Below, piece by piece: positions 32,343 through 40,580 of a stretch of 44,968 nucleotides of DNA. Below the pieces are notes generated by a model. That model ran no database searches. It saw only the letters and a program-made list of their open reading frames with translations, and was not told where the DNA came from. Source of the stretch: Patescibacteria group bacterium (GTDB taxonomy: Bacteria > Patescibacteriota > Patescibacteriia > 2-12-FULL-60-25). A program made the position numbers and the translations under genes. Position 1 is the first letter of the stretch; every line of letters starts with the position of its first letter. The stretch is from the NCBI GenBank assembly GCA_018830865.1, contig JAHJRN010000020.1, positions 1 through 44,968 on the forward strand. Direction: 5' to 3'.

Positions 32343-33322
32343 AGACCCTCCAACCGAAGCCCGTAGCCTCCTATCTCGCGGCTGTGCCGGACGCGATGAA
32401 GGATGAACCGCTGTCCGGCCATACAACGCTTCGCATCGGTGGGCTTGCCAAGCTCTTCGTCGTCGCCGGGACGAACGACGAGCTGATCGCGGCCGTCGAG
32501 GCGGCGAAGCGGCTCGATATCCCGTGGGTCATCCTTGGAGGCGGTTCGAATACGCTCGTGTCGGATGACGGGTTCGAGGGGGTCGTCATCATGGCCGGGA
32601 ACCGGAAGATCGTCATCGACGGGACGTGTATCGTCGCTGATGCCGGCGCGTTTACCGTGACTGTGGCACGGCAGGCGGCAGAAGCAGGTCTCCTCGGGTT
32701 CGCCTGGGGCGCGACCGTCCCAGGCACCATCGGTGGCGCGACCGTCGGAAACGCAGGATGTTTTGGAGGTGAGATGAAGGATATCCTCACCACGGTCGAG
32801 GCCTATGACGTCACCGCGTCGAAACGCCTGACGCTCGCGAACGATGCCTGCGGATTCGCGTATCGGGAAAGCCGCTTCAAGCGTGAGCCGCTTCTCGTCC
32901 TGTCCGTCACGTTGGCGCTGAAGGCGGGGAACGCGGAAGCTGCGCAGAAGGAGATCGAGACGATGGTGTCCAAACGGAAATCCTCCCAACCGCTCGGTGA
33001 GGCAAGCGCCGGATGCATGTTCAAGAATTTCGAATACACGGACGCGTCCGCGCTCGACATCCTCAAACGGCACGTGGACGAGGTCCCGTCGGACATGCTC
33101 GCGAAAAAACGCATCCCTGCCGGATGGCTCATCGACCGGCTCGGATTGAAGGGGATGTCCGTCGGAAAAACCGCCGTGAGCGGTACGCACGCGAACTTTA
33201 TCGTGGTCCAGAACGGCGCCCGGGCGCAAGATGTCATCGCCCTCACGAGCATGGTCAAGATGAAGGTCCGTGACGATCTCGGCATCCTTCTGGAGGACGA
33301 ACTGCGGCTGATTGGATTTTAG
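32339..33322 (+). CDS. murB: UDP-N-acetylenolpyruvoylglucosamine reductase
   Basis: A 327-residue FAD/NADPH enzyme that reduces UDP-GlcNAc-enolpyruvate to UDP-MurNAc, the substrate of MurC. FAD-binding motifs ILGGGSNTLVSDDGFEG and GFAWGATVPGTIGGATVGNAG are present. Catalytic Arg lies in YRESRF (about 175-180). The proton-donor position is Cys226 in SAGCMFKN where E. coli has Ser; Cys at this site is known in other MurB proteins. AGWLIDRLGLKG and SGTHANFIV complete the C-terminal domain. Ends in TAG; translationally coupled to murC. Confidence 0.96.
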   Translation: MKTLQPKPVASYLAAVPDAMKDEPLSGHTTLRIGGLAKLFVVAGTNDELIAAVEAAKRLDIPWVILGGGSNTLVSDDGFEGVVIMAGNRKIVIDGTCIVADAGAFTVTVARQAAEAGLLGFAWGATVPGTIGGATVGNAGCFGGEMKDILTTVEAYDVTASKRLTLANDACGFAYRESRFKREPLLVLSVTLALKAGNAEAAQKEIETMVSKRKSSQPLGEASAGCMFKNFEYTDASALDILKRHVDEVPSDMLAKKRIPAGWLIDRLGLKGMSVGKTAVSGTHANFIVVQNGARAQDVIALTSMVKMKVRDDLGILLEDELRLIGF

Positions 33323-33349
33323 GAGGTGCGTGCGCTACGATGAAACCAT

Positions 33350-33661
33350 ATGGTTATCAACATCCGCGCGGTGGGGATGGAGCTGACGCCAGCCATCCGC
33401 CAGTACGTCGAGGAGAAATTCGAAAGCCTCGAGAAGTTCGCGCCTAAGGCGTTGCAGGTCGACGTGTCGGTCGGGAAGGAGTCGGACCACCACAACAAGG
33501 GAGACGTGTATTCATGCATCGCCAACATGGAGATGCCGGGCGACCTGCTGCGGGTCGAACGGAACGCAAAGAACCTCTACAAGGCAATCGATAAAGTGAA
33601 GGATCACCTGCGAGAGACGCTTGCGCAGAAGAAGGAAAAGGAAAACGACCATCACGTATGA
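33350..33661 (+). CDS. Ribosome hibernation promoting factor, short form
   Basis: A 103-residue protein of the HPF/YfiA (RaiA) family, which binds the 30S decoding region and blocks tRNA and mRNA sites in slow growth. MVINIRAVGMELTPAIRQYVEEKFESLEKF and LLRVERNAKNLYKAIDKVKDHL fit the fold. The C-terminal dimerisation domain of long HPF is absent. A TTGGAT-N18-TACGAT promoter ends 8 nt before the ATG. Terminated at once downstream. Confidence 0.9.
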   Translation: MVINIRAVGMELTPAIRQYVEEKFESLEKFAPKALQVDVSVGKESDHHNKGDVYSCIANMEMPGDLLRVERNAKNLYKAIDKVKDHLRETLAQKKEKENDHHV

Positions 33662-33665
33662 ACTG

Positions 33666-33694
33666 CCACGGCCTTACGGCCGTGGTTTCGTTTT
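33666..33694 (+). terminator. Rho-independent terminator after the HPF gene
   Basis: Perfect stem CCACGGCC (33666-33673) and GGCCGTGG (33678-33685) with loop TTAC, then TTTCGTTTT. It marks the boundary between housekeeping genes and the tail-like region. Between here and 33834 only a TATAAT at 33809-33814 is seen. Confidence 0.85.
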
Positions 33695-33834
33695 GTCAGG
33701 ATACAAGTCGGACTTGTCCTCTGTCCTCCTCCGGAGTGGCTTCATCCCAGGCATGATGGCCGTGGGTTTGTAACGGGATTACGTAAAGTTATTCAGAGGT
33801 TCCTATGGTATAATCACGCGGAAGGTCTTGGGCC

Positions 33835-34260
33835 ATGTTTTTACCAAATCCGCATTCATTTATATTGGTAAAATCGAAACAGCTGGTTGTTCGATTTGGT
33901 ATCGGGGAATCCGCGACCGGCAGGGATGCGTTTTTACCGTCTTCGCATTCATTTACGTTGACGCGATCGAAAAGGACGGTCATCCAATCGAGCGTCGAAG
34001 AATCTGAAACGCTGTTGCCGTCAGACCCCGCCCTGTCGGATCCCGGCAGGGATGCGTTTTTACCGTCTTCGCATTCATTTACGTTGACGCGATCGAAAAG
34101 GACGGTCATCCAATCGAGCGTCGAAGAATCTGAAACGCTGTTGCCGTCAGATCCTGGCGGGAATGCGTTTTTACCGTCTTCGCATTCATTTACGTTGACG
34201 CGATCGAAAAGGACGGTCATCCAATCGAGCGTCGAAGAATCTGAAACGCTGTTGCCGTCA
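33835..34260 (+). repeat. In-frame tandem repeat, one degenerate plus three near-identical copies
   Basis: Equivalent ATG triplets start copies at 33835, 33926, 34052 and 34163, giving spacings of 91, 126 and 111 nt, all compatible with the reading frame through in-frame gaps. The last three copies share about 100 bp almost without change (CGTTTTTACCGTCTTCGCAT onward), which indicates recent expansion. The spacers between copies (SDPALSDPGR, SDPGG, SDPSLPDPDG) vary. Confidence 0.9.
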
Positions 34261-34896
34261 GACCCCTCCCTGCCGGATCCTGATGGTCCTATAGGCGCTG
34301 ATAAGAACAAAAGGAATTTTTTGAAAGTGGCTGGCATCGCAGGCGCTGGGATTGTCGGCTCCTTGCTTTTGCCTAAAAAAGCCGATGCGTTGATCATGGG
34401 CAGTTCGCCTACGACGGGAGTGGTCGGCGTCAAGGACGCGACCAACACGAGGATCAACCCCGCGACGGAAGAGACTCTCGACACGCTCGTCAAGACGTCG
34501 GATCTCTCGTTCAGCTCTGGGGCCTTGAACGTCAACGTCTCGTCGCTGTCCGGCGGAACCAGCAGTTTCAGCGACGCGACGGACGTCGCCAAGAGCGCGT
34601 TGGTCGACGCCGATCGGCATGTGCAGGTCGACGTCCTGTCGTCGACCTTGCCCACATCGGCTTCGACGGAAACCACCCTGCAGACGATTTCGTTCGGTGG
34701 TTTCAAATTCACCATCCGTCTTGATACGGTCGGCGCCATCGATTACGTGGGCGAAGCGGCCATCGGCACGGCCACGTCTGCCTTGTCATGGCGCATCAAA
34801 CGGCTCGACAACACCACGGGTATCGTCCTCCAATGGGCCGGTACGGGAGTGTTCGATCAGAGATGGGACGACCGCGCCACCTTGACATATACGTAA
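33835..34896 (+). CDS. Tail-like protein with tandem N-terminal repeats and internal Tat-like motif
   Basis: A 353-residue protein in three parts. Residues 1-150 are four copies of a unit containing FLPSSHSFTLTRSKRTVIQS, the first copy degenerate and three nearly identical. At 157-185 comes NKRNFLKVAGIAGAG with a hydrophobic core and PKKADAL, resembling a Tat signal (twin basic, FLK, AxA) but far from the N-terminus. The last ~165 residues (NTRINPATEETLDTLVKTSD, TETTLQTISFGGFKFTIR, SWRIKRLDNTTGIVLQWAG, FDQRWDDR) resemble proteins I associate with phage tails and CPR secreted proteins. TATAAT lies at 33809-33814 and GGAAGG 9 nt before the ATG. First gene of the tail-like region. Confidence 0.7.
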   Translation: MFLPNPHSFILVKSKQLVVRFGIGESATGRDAFLPSSHSFTLTRSKRTVIQSSVEESETLLPSDPALSDPGRDAFLPSSHSFTLTRSKRTVIQSSVEESETLLPSDPGGNAFLPSSHSFTLTRSKRTVIQSSVEESETLLPSDPSLPDPDGPIGADKNKRNFLKVAGIAGAGIVGSLLLPKKADALIMGSSPTTGVVGVKDATNTRINPATEETLDTLVKTSDLSFSSGALNVNVSSLSGGTSSFSDATDVAKSALVDADRHVQVDVLSSTLPTSASTETTLQTISFGGFKFTIRLDTVGAIDYVGEAAIGTATSALSWRIKRLDNTTGIVLQWAGTGVFDQRWDDRATLTYT

Positions 34897-34946
34897 CACC
34901 CCTATGGCAACAAAGGATATCCACATTACAATACGTACGTTTGGTG

Positions 34947-34952
34947 TATAAT
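34947..34952 (+). promoter_or_regulatory. -10 of the zinc-ribbon gene
   Basis: A perfect TATAAT ends 5 nt before the ATG at 34958, suggesting leaderless expression independent of the gene upstream. Confidence 0.5.
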
Positions 34953-34957
34953 CTTTC

Positions 34958-35212
34958 ATGAACCAAATATCGCGGGAATTAATTTATATGCTGAACAATA
35001 TGGATAAAGTCGTAAAATGCATGGCATGTGGGCAACATTTCATGCACTCGAAAATGGTCATAAAATGCCCGTTTTGTCGTACGGAATACGTCAAACCTGA
35101 AGGGAAAGCTTTTGAGGAAAAAACAAAAGACAAGAAAGAAGAGAAGGAGGAAGAGAAGAAAGACGCCGTAAGGACGCCCAAAAAATCTTTTCATATCTGG
35201 AAAGAAGAGTAG
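34958..35212 (+). CDS. Small zinc-ribbon protein with a Lys/Glu tail
   Basis: An 84-residue protein. CMACGQHFMHSKMVIKCPFC is a two-knuckle zinc ribbon, and the C-terminal half is almost entirely charged (EEKTKDKKEEKEEEKKD), then a basic aromatic end. The start could also be the ATG at 34988. The ribbon suggests nucleic-acid or protein binding; no family can be named. GC is well below the housekeeping genes. It sits between two tail-like genes and might be a regulator or chaperone of the cluster (inference only). Confidence 0.6.
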   Translation: MNQISRELIYMLNNMDKVVKCMACGQHFMHSKMVIKCPFCRTEYVKPEGKAFEEKTKDKKEEKEEEKKDAVRTPKKSFHIWKEE

Positions 35213-35249
35213 AAAGAAGAACATATTTAGCTTTTTTCAATAACCCTAT

Positions 35250-38129
35250 ATGGCAGCCGTAAACACTTCAGATTACAGTATCGCCACAAACGGTGACATC
35301 CGTTATACCGGCACGGGAACGAACAACACCGTCATCGAATTCCACCGTTGGCTCGGTGATTTGATGGACGACGCCCTCGCTTCAGGCAATGATCTCTTGG
35401 ACATCACTGACGCGACCGCTTCACAGCGTTCAACAGACAACATCATCACGTTGAATGCGCCTTTCAATATCGACGACACGGTCGCCGAGCACCTGTATGA
35501 TGGTTCCATCATTCAGAGCGGCGGCGCCACGGTCTACGACGGCATCCTCGTGTTCGCCCCGGCAGGTACCCCGCTTCAGCTCCTTCAGGACGGCAAGCCC
35601 GCATCTCCGAATTTCTGGGGTACAGGCATCAATGCCGATGCATCGAACGGCATCAGTCATCGTTTCATGCTGAAGGTAAGAACCGGCGCAGCGGATATCG
35701 ACGGTCGACGTATTGTCGGACAGACCAGGGATGTCGGCAAAACGTACAGCGAATTCAAGATCAACGGAACGGCGAACGGCAACAACGTCCTTGCCCTCAC
35801 GTACGCGACCGACCTGAACAACCAAACGACTGAATCGACTATTCGCGGATGGACGACGATCACGAACGTCGAGGGGTATCAGCTCCTGGACGTGAACAAT
35901 GATGCGACGACTGAACCGTATTATTCGCAATGGAACAGAGCCGGTCTCACGATAAACCAATTATACGAAAGACTTAAGTGGATTACCCGTGAATCCACGG
36001 TAGAATCTTCATGCGCCGATTCCGGTTCGGATTTCCCGGTGGCGAATGCGACGATCATCGGACAGAGCCAGTCATTTGCTAATGGAGTCAACGCCCAATA
36101 CCTGACTCGCGTGCGAGTAAAGATGAAGAAGGTCGGTTCTCCGACCGGGAATCTTAACGCGAAACTCTACGCTCATAGTGGAACTTTTGGTACTTCATCT
36201 ATCCCTACGGGCGCGGTTTTGCAGACGAGCGTAAACGTCGATGTGGCAACTCTGACGGCTACGTATGTGGAATACGAGATTGCTTTCCCTATAACGGCTG
36301 CCACGACGCTCCTAGCGGTTTCCACGAATTATTGTATAGCGTTTGAACACGCAGTTATTAACGGTTCGAATTATGTACAGGTCCAGGGTCTGGCGACAAC
36401 GGGCACGCACGCAGGCAATCGCGCGCAATTAGTGGGAGTGACATGGACAGCGACCGGTGTTGATGACCTATACTTCAAAGTCTATACATCTCCTAAGCAA
36501 TACGGTATTCCCGGTGAAGTGTTCCGCGGTATCACACATGATGTTCCTGTCGGTCTTGGGGCGCAAAGCGCCGCAGACTTCTCGGCAGTCGAACTGCTGT
36601 CGTGGGGTACAGGTGCAACCCAAGGTACGGGACAGATGTTCGCTGTAGATGACGTGAATGCAGCTCGACGAATTTGGTTGCAGTTGCTGACAGGTGTCGC
36701 GCCATCTGCCACCGTGACCATCACCGGCGGTGCATCCACTGCAACCACTCCGGTGAACGCTTCAACAATCGCCACCACAGCGTTGAGTGGCACGGGAACA
36801 GTTATTACGATATCCTTTGCCGTGCAATCAGTCACACCGTATCCTGCCGGTACGTGGTTTACGGTGGCCGGATGCACGCCGACCGCGTATAACGGGACGT
36901 ATCAGTCCACAGGCGGCTCAACCTCCACCGCAACGGCCATCCATTCCGCAACTGGAGCTCAAACTGTTGCGGGAACGATTGTCGGTGTGGTCAAAGAACG
37001 AACGCTTTCACAACCGGCAGTCGGCGCCTCAACCGGCTCGGCACTCATCGGTTCGTATGGACTTGGAGTCGAAATCGCTGACCTGACCGCTTCTGATAAG
37101 CTCACCGACCTGAATAAGGAACTCCGAATCCCGCCAAACAACGTAACCTTTACGGTGAGCGGTTTGATCGTTGGCGAAGATCGAGTGCTTGTTGCCCCCC
37201 TCGGGCGTGAGTTCGCATGGGACAATGAGGGAGGCACACCTCCGTTCGTGCGTGGAGAAACACTCACCTTTTCAGGGGGCGGCACAGCATATCTCTCGAT
37301 GCTTCGCGATGACGGGACATCCGGACGGATGCAAATCAGAATGCTTACCGGTGCTGTTCCTGTAAACGACGAGACTTTTTCGGGAGGCACTTCATCAGCA
37401 ACGGGTGCTGTCAACGGCACGGTCGTGGCGAGCGAAGACCCGCGACAGATAAAATTAGCCACGACACTTAGCGCCGCCGCAGAAACGGCAGTGGTCTGTA
37501 CTGTGGCCATCCCCACTGATACTCCCACAACCAGTGCCTCAACACGCACGATCAGGGTCCAAACGAACAGTGGCATCTTCAGGATCCTTCCCTACTCTTC
37601 CTACACCGACTTGACATTCACTCTGGCGCTGCCTGACACGGGGGCCGACGAGGATATCGACGTGGTGGCAAGCGCTGGCACGTTCACCCGTACGACTGGG
37701 TCGTACATCACCGAAGGCTTCGTTGTAGGACACAGGATCACCACGTCCGGCTTCACGGTGGCCGGCAATAATACCACCAAGACGATTGCCAGCGTCACGG
37801 CTACCGTGATTACGGTCACGGATGTCAGCGGTCTAGTGGACGAATCGATCGGCGGCGGAAACGAGCGTGTCCTGGCCATCGGTGCGGACTTCTCCTCCGA
37901 CAACGCGACAGGTGGTGCTGCGGAAGCGGGTAACAGCATCTTTATCTCCTACATTGATAAACTTGCGACCGCTGATTCAGCCCCGTTCACCGGCGTGTAC
38001 TTAGCAGACCGCCAACTGTTCGTCCGCGTGCGAGACGGCGCGTCTACGCCAATCAAGACATTCGAAACGACCGGTTCACTTGGTAGCGCTGGCGGTTCAG
38101 CCACAGCCATCAGAACACCGGACGTATAA
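35250..38129 (+). CDS. Large phage-tail-like structural protein
   Basis: A 959-residue protein without signal peptide. The first ~250 residues (SDYSIATNGDIRYTGTGTN, HRWLGDLMDDALASGNDLLD, EHLYDGSIIQSGG, GISHRFMLKVRTGAADIDG) resemble proteins I recall from marine tailed-phage structural modules. The sequence typical of those relatives resumes at YGIPGEVFRGITHDVPVGLG after a ~160-residue inserted beta-rich domain (about 252-410). The rest is Thr/Ser/Gly-rich beta structure with repeated GT..V.G type strands, ending in a Ser/Gly-rich tail. Likely a tail, fibre or surface lattice component. Codon use and GC are lower than upstream. No clear Shine-Dalgarno is present. Confidence 0.7.
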   Translation: MAAVNTSDYSIATNGDIRYTGTGTNNTVIEFHRWLGDLMDDALASGNDLLDITDATASQRSTDNIITLNAPFNIDDTVAEHLYDGSIIQSGGATVYDGILVFAPAGTPLQLLQDGKPASPNFWGTGINADASNGISHRFMLKVRTGAADIDGRRIVGQTRDVGKTYSEFKINGTANGNNVLALTYATDLNNQTTESTIRGWTTITNVEGYQLLDVNNDATTEPYYSQWNRAGLTINQLYERLKWITRESTVESSCADSGSDFPVANATIIGQSQSFANGVNAQYLTRVRVKMKKVGSPTGNLNAKLYAHSGTFGTSSIPTGAVLQTSVNVDVATLTATYVEYEIAFPITAATTLLAVSTNYCIAFEHAVINGSNYVQVQGLATTGTHAGNRAQLVGVTWTATGVDDLYFKVYTSPKQYGIPGEVFRGITHDVPVGLGAQSAADFSAVELLSWGTGATQGTGQMFAVDDVNAARRIWLQLLTGVAPSATVTITGGASTATTPVNASTIATTALSGTGTVITISFAVQSVTPYPAGTWFTVAGCTPTAYNGTYQSTGGSTSTATAIHSATGAQTVAGTIVGVVKERTLSQPAVGASTGSALIGSYGLGVEIADLTASDKLTDLNKELRIPPNNVTFTVSGLIVGEDRVLVAPLGREFAWDNEGGTPPFVRGETLTFSGGGTAYLSMLRDDGTSGRMQIRMLTGAVPVNDETFSGGTSSATGAVNGTVVASEDPRQIKLATTLSAAAETAVVCTVAIPTDTPTTSASTRTIRVQTNSGIFRILPYSSYTDLTFTLALPDTGADEDIDVVASAGTFTRTTGSYITEGFVVGHRITTSGFTVAGNNTTKTIASVTATVITVTDVSGLVDESIGGGNERVLAIGADFSSDNATGGAAEAGNSIFISYIDKLATADSAPFTGVYLADRQLFVRVRDGASTPIKTFETTGSLGSAGGSATAIRTPDV

Positions 38130-38163
38130 ACAAATCATCCATAACTACGTAGCAAAATAACAT

Positions 38164-38191
38164 GATACCTCGAGCTTGTGCTCGGGGTATC
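38164..38191 (+). terminator. Hairpin after the large tail-like gene
   Basis: GATACCTCGAG (38164-38174) pairs with CTCGGGGTATC (38181-38191), 11 bp with one G-T, around CTTGTG. It lacks a T-run directly after, so termination efficiency is uncertain. Confidence 0.55.
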
Positions 38192-38219
38192 TTAGGGCAG
38201 TTTCGTCACATGGATGTTT

Positions 38220-38248
38220 TTGCATGGCATTGGAGGTTCTGCTAGACT
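38220..38248 (+). promoter_or_regulatory. Promoter of the YkgJ-like gene
   Basis: The -35 TTGCAT (38220-38225) and -10 TAGACT (38243-38248) with upstream TGC have 17-bp spacing. It supports a start at 38262 rather than 38214. Confidence 0.55.
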
Positions 38249-38261
38249 ATTGGGTGAATTC

Positions 38262-38681
38262 ATGATGTCTCGTATGAGAATTTGCGGCAGTTGTAAATTG
38301 TGTTGCACGTTGCTGAAGGTGCCTGAATTGGAAAAAACAGAAGGAGTTCCTTGTCCGTTTCTTTGTGATAAGGGATGTGGAATATATACATCTCGCCCCG
38401 CAGCTTGTCGCAATTTTAGATGCGCTTGGCTCAATGGAGAATTATCTGAGAATATGCGTCCGGATAAGGTGGGAGTGATCATTGAAAAACTTCCTACCGG
38501 GAAAACCGTGCTGGCAGATTCAGCAGAACAAGACACCCCAATACCAAAAGAAATTATCGATTTTTATACCAGCAATGGGCTGGCGATAGCTGCCCGCGGA
38601 CAAAGGGTCTACCTGCCGAAAAACATGACAAGAAAGGATGTATATCATGATCTGCGAGATGCAGTATCATTCTTGAAATGA
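38262..38681 (+). CDS. YkgJ-type CxxCxxCC metal-binding protein
   Basis: A 139-residue protein starting MMSRMRICGSC. CGSCKLCC, CPFLCDKGCGIYTSRPAACRNFRCAW is the pattern of the YkgJ (UPF0153) zinc/iron-chelating family, eight or more Cys with CRxF. The rest is a mixed domain ending RKDVYHDLRDAVSFLK. The family is linked by annotation to metal binding and protein modification but has no settled function. The frame is open to 38214, but the promoter lies inside that extension. Embedded between two structural genes of the tail-like block and 1 nt from the next gene, it may act on them (inference). Confidence 0.75.
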   Translation: MMSRMRICGSCKLCCTLLKVPELEKTEGVPCPFLCDKGCGIYTSRPAACRNFRCAWLNGELSENMRPDKVGVIIEKLPTGKTVLADSAEQDTPIPKEIIDFYTSNGLAIAARGQRVYLPKNMTRKDVYHDLRDAVSFLK

Positions 38682-38682
38682 C

Positions 38683-40542
38683 ATGGCCACATATACAACA
38701 GATTTGACACTATTTAAGGATTTCGAGACCACTACCACTGTTGGTGAGATGTTGAATTACACGGCACCCGGCACTCCTGTAGCCAATGATGCGGACTTCC
38801 CCATCCAAAGCGTAACACACGCTTCCGGCCGCATGACCAAAACAGGCTTAGGATCGATTGTGGCGGATTATGGTTCAAATGTATCGTGGACTTCCGGAAA
38901 TTACTTCTTTGTTTGGGGGGTGTTTTTGCCTGCCGGAGCGGTAGACACTCTTGTAAACGGAGGGTTAAGAACGATCGTCGGTTCGGATATTACGACTAAT
39001 TACAAGGCCTTTTATGTCGGTGGTAACGACTTTGGTCGATATCCATATGGTGGATGGATGAATTTCGTCTTCAATCCAGAAGGTACTGCGGATGATTCTG
39101 CCGGTTCTGTGCCTAATACGGCGTACCGCTGGGTTGGCCTGGGAATCAAATGTATCTCCCCAATCTCCAAAGGTTCCCCAATAGGGTTGGATGTCATCAG
39201 GTATGGCAGAGGGGATCTACGGGTCGTAGGAACAGATGCTACTTTTACAGGCATGGCCTCGGCCAACGATGCCTCTGCGGCTCGTTGGGGATTATTCCAA
39301 GAGCAGGCTGGTTCATATCTCTGGAAGGGTCTCATTACTCTCGGTTACGGTGGCTCAACGACCTTCAGCGATTCAAACAAAAGTATCGTCATTGACGACA
39401 CAAGAAAAGTCTCAAGCACCTTCAATAAGATCGAAATTAGGAACACCTCAAGCAGTATTACCTGGGCGAATATCTCATTCGTCGCCCTCGGAACCGTCAG
39501 CAGGGGAAGTGTGGAGTGTGTCGATAACGCGACAGTCAGCATGACGAGTTGCATCTTTACGAACATGGATGCGTTCACGTTCCAGGCCGCTACTTCAGCT
39601 CTCGACTGCACGTTCCGCCGCACGAACGCCGTGACGGCACCCGGCTCTAACCTATCCGGTTCGATCTTCGAAACGCCGACTGTAGCGGCAGACGCCTCTG
39701 CTGTCATTTGGAACACGACCACGAATACGGATGGGTACTTGGACAACACGACCTTCTCCATGGGAGCGAACGCGCACCACGCCATCCAGCTCGGCGCGAC
39801 GGGCGCCATCCCCGGCACCGACGGCAACATAACGCTGCGTGGGATCACCTTCACAGACTTTAGTACCTCGGACCAGGTGGACGGCTCGGTGATATTGCTC
39901 GCCGATACCGGCGAGGACGTCGCTTGGGTCATCAACGTCGTGAGCTGTTCCGGAATCGTGAGTATCAAGAAGACGCGCACGGGCGACAGCTACACAGTCG
40001 TGGTTAACCCGAGGACTGTTACGGTTACGACAAAAGATATCGATGGAAACGCTGTAGGAAGCGCGAACGTCTTTCTCAAGGCGGCAAGTGGAGGTTCGGG
40101 AATTTTACCGGTAAGCGCCACGGTAAATACTATTACTCGAGTGAGTACAACCGCCACCGCAACACACGCCGCCGCGCATAATATGCTTTCAGGGGATAAG
40201 GTGTTTATCCAAGGTGCGAATCAAGAGGAGTATAATGGAGTGTTCACTATCATCAGGACCGGTGATACTACGTACACCTATACAATAGTTGACCCTGGGA
40301 CAGATGCCACTGGCACCTTAACCGCAACCTTCGTCTTTCTCAAAGGCACGACCCACGCCACTACCGGCATACTGTCCATGAGCCGTGTCATTACCGCAGA
40401 CCAAAACGTCACCGGCTGGGCCAGGAAACATTCAACGCCCCCAAGCTACACTCCACCAAATTACAAAACATCGAATATTACCGGCACGGTGTTGAGTTCG
40501 CAAAACTTCGATACCACCGTTCTTCTCATTTCGGATGACTAG
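38683..40542 (+). CDS. Phage-like structural or receptor-binding protein
   Basis: A 619-residue protein. The N-terminal ~200 residues (YFFVWGVFLPAGAVDTL, AFYVGGNDFGRYPYGGW, NTAYRWVGLGIKCISPISKG, DVIRYGRGDLRV) and the following beta-helix-like stretch (SNKSIVIDDTRKVSSTFNKI, SFVALGTVSRGSVECVDNAT, FRRTNAVTAPGSNLSG) match my memory of tailed-phage proteins from aquatic viruses. The C-terminal part (about 440-610) has carboxypeptidase-regulatory-like or Ig-like beta strands (VTVTTKDIDGNAVGSANVFL), often found in receptor-binding tips. No signal peptide. It starts 1 nt after the YkgJ-like stop, so the two are likely co-translated. Confidence 0.7.
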   Translation: MATYTTDLTLFKDFETTTTVGEMLNYTAPGTPVANDADFPIQSVTHASGRMTKTGLGSIVADYGSNVSWTSGNYFFVWGVFLPAGAVDTLVNGGLRTIVGSDITTNYKAFYVGGNDFGRYPYGGWMNFVFNPEGTADDSAGSVPNTAYRWVGLGIKCISPISKGSPIGLDVIRYGRGDLRVVGTDATFTGMASANDASAARWGLFQEQAGSYLWKGLITLGYGGSTTFSDSNKSIVIDDTRKVSSTFNKIEIRNTSSSITWANISFVALGTVSRGSVECVDNATVSMTSCIFTNMDAFTFQAATSALDCTFRRTNAVTAPGSNLSGSIFETPTVAADASAVIWNTTTNTDGYLDNTTFSMGANAHHAIQLGATGAIPGTDGNITLRGITFTDFSTSDQVDGSVILLADTGEDVAWVINVVSCSGIVSIKKTRTGDSYTVVVNPRTVTVTTKDIDGNAVGSANVFLKAASGGSGILPVSATVNTITRVSTTATATHAAAHNMLSGDKVFIQGANQEEYNGVFTIIRTGDTTYTYTIVDPGTDATGTLTATFVFLKGTTHATTGILSMSRVITADQNVTGWARKHSTPPSYTPPNYKTSNITGTVLSSQNFDTTVLLISDD

Positions 40543-40580
40543 AGACAAACAGTTTTCAGTATAGCTTACATTCGTTTACT

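Noticed and set aside
33835-34260. CRISPR array
   Set aside because: The repeats are about 100 bp, in frame within a coding gene, with short coding spacers; no cas gene is nearby.
38214-38261. Longer start of the YkgJ-like gene at 38214
   Set aside because: A TTGCAT-N17-TAGACT promoter lies inside this stretch, so translation more likely begins at 38262.
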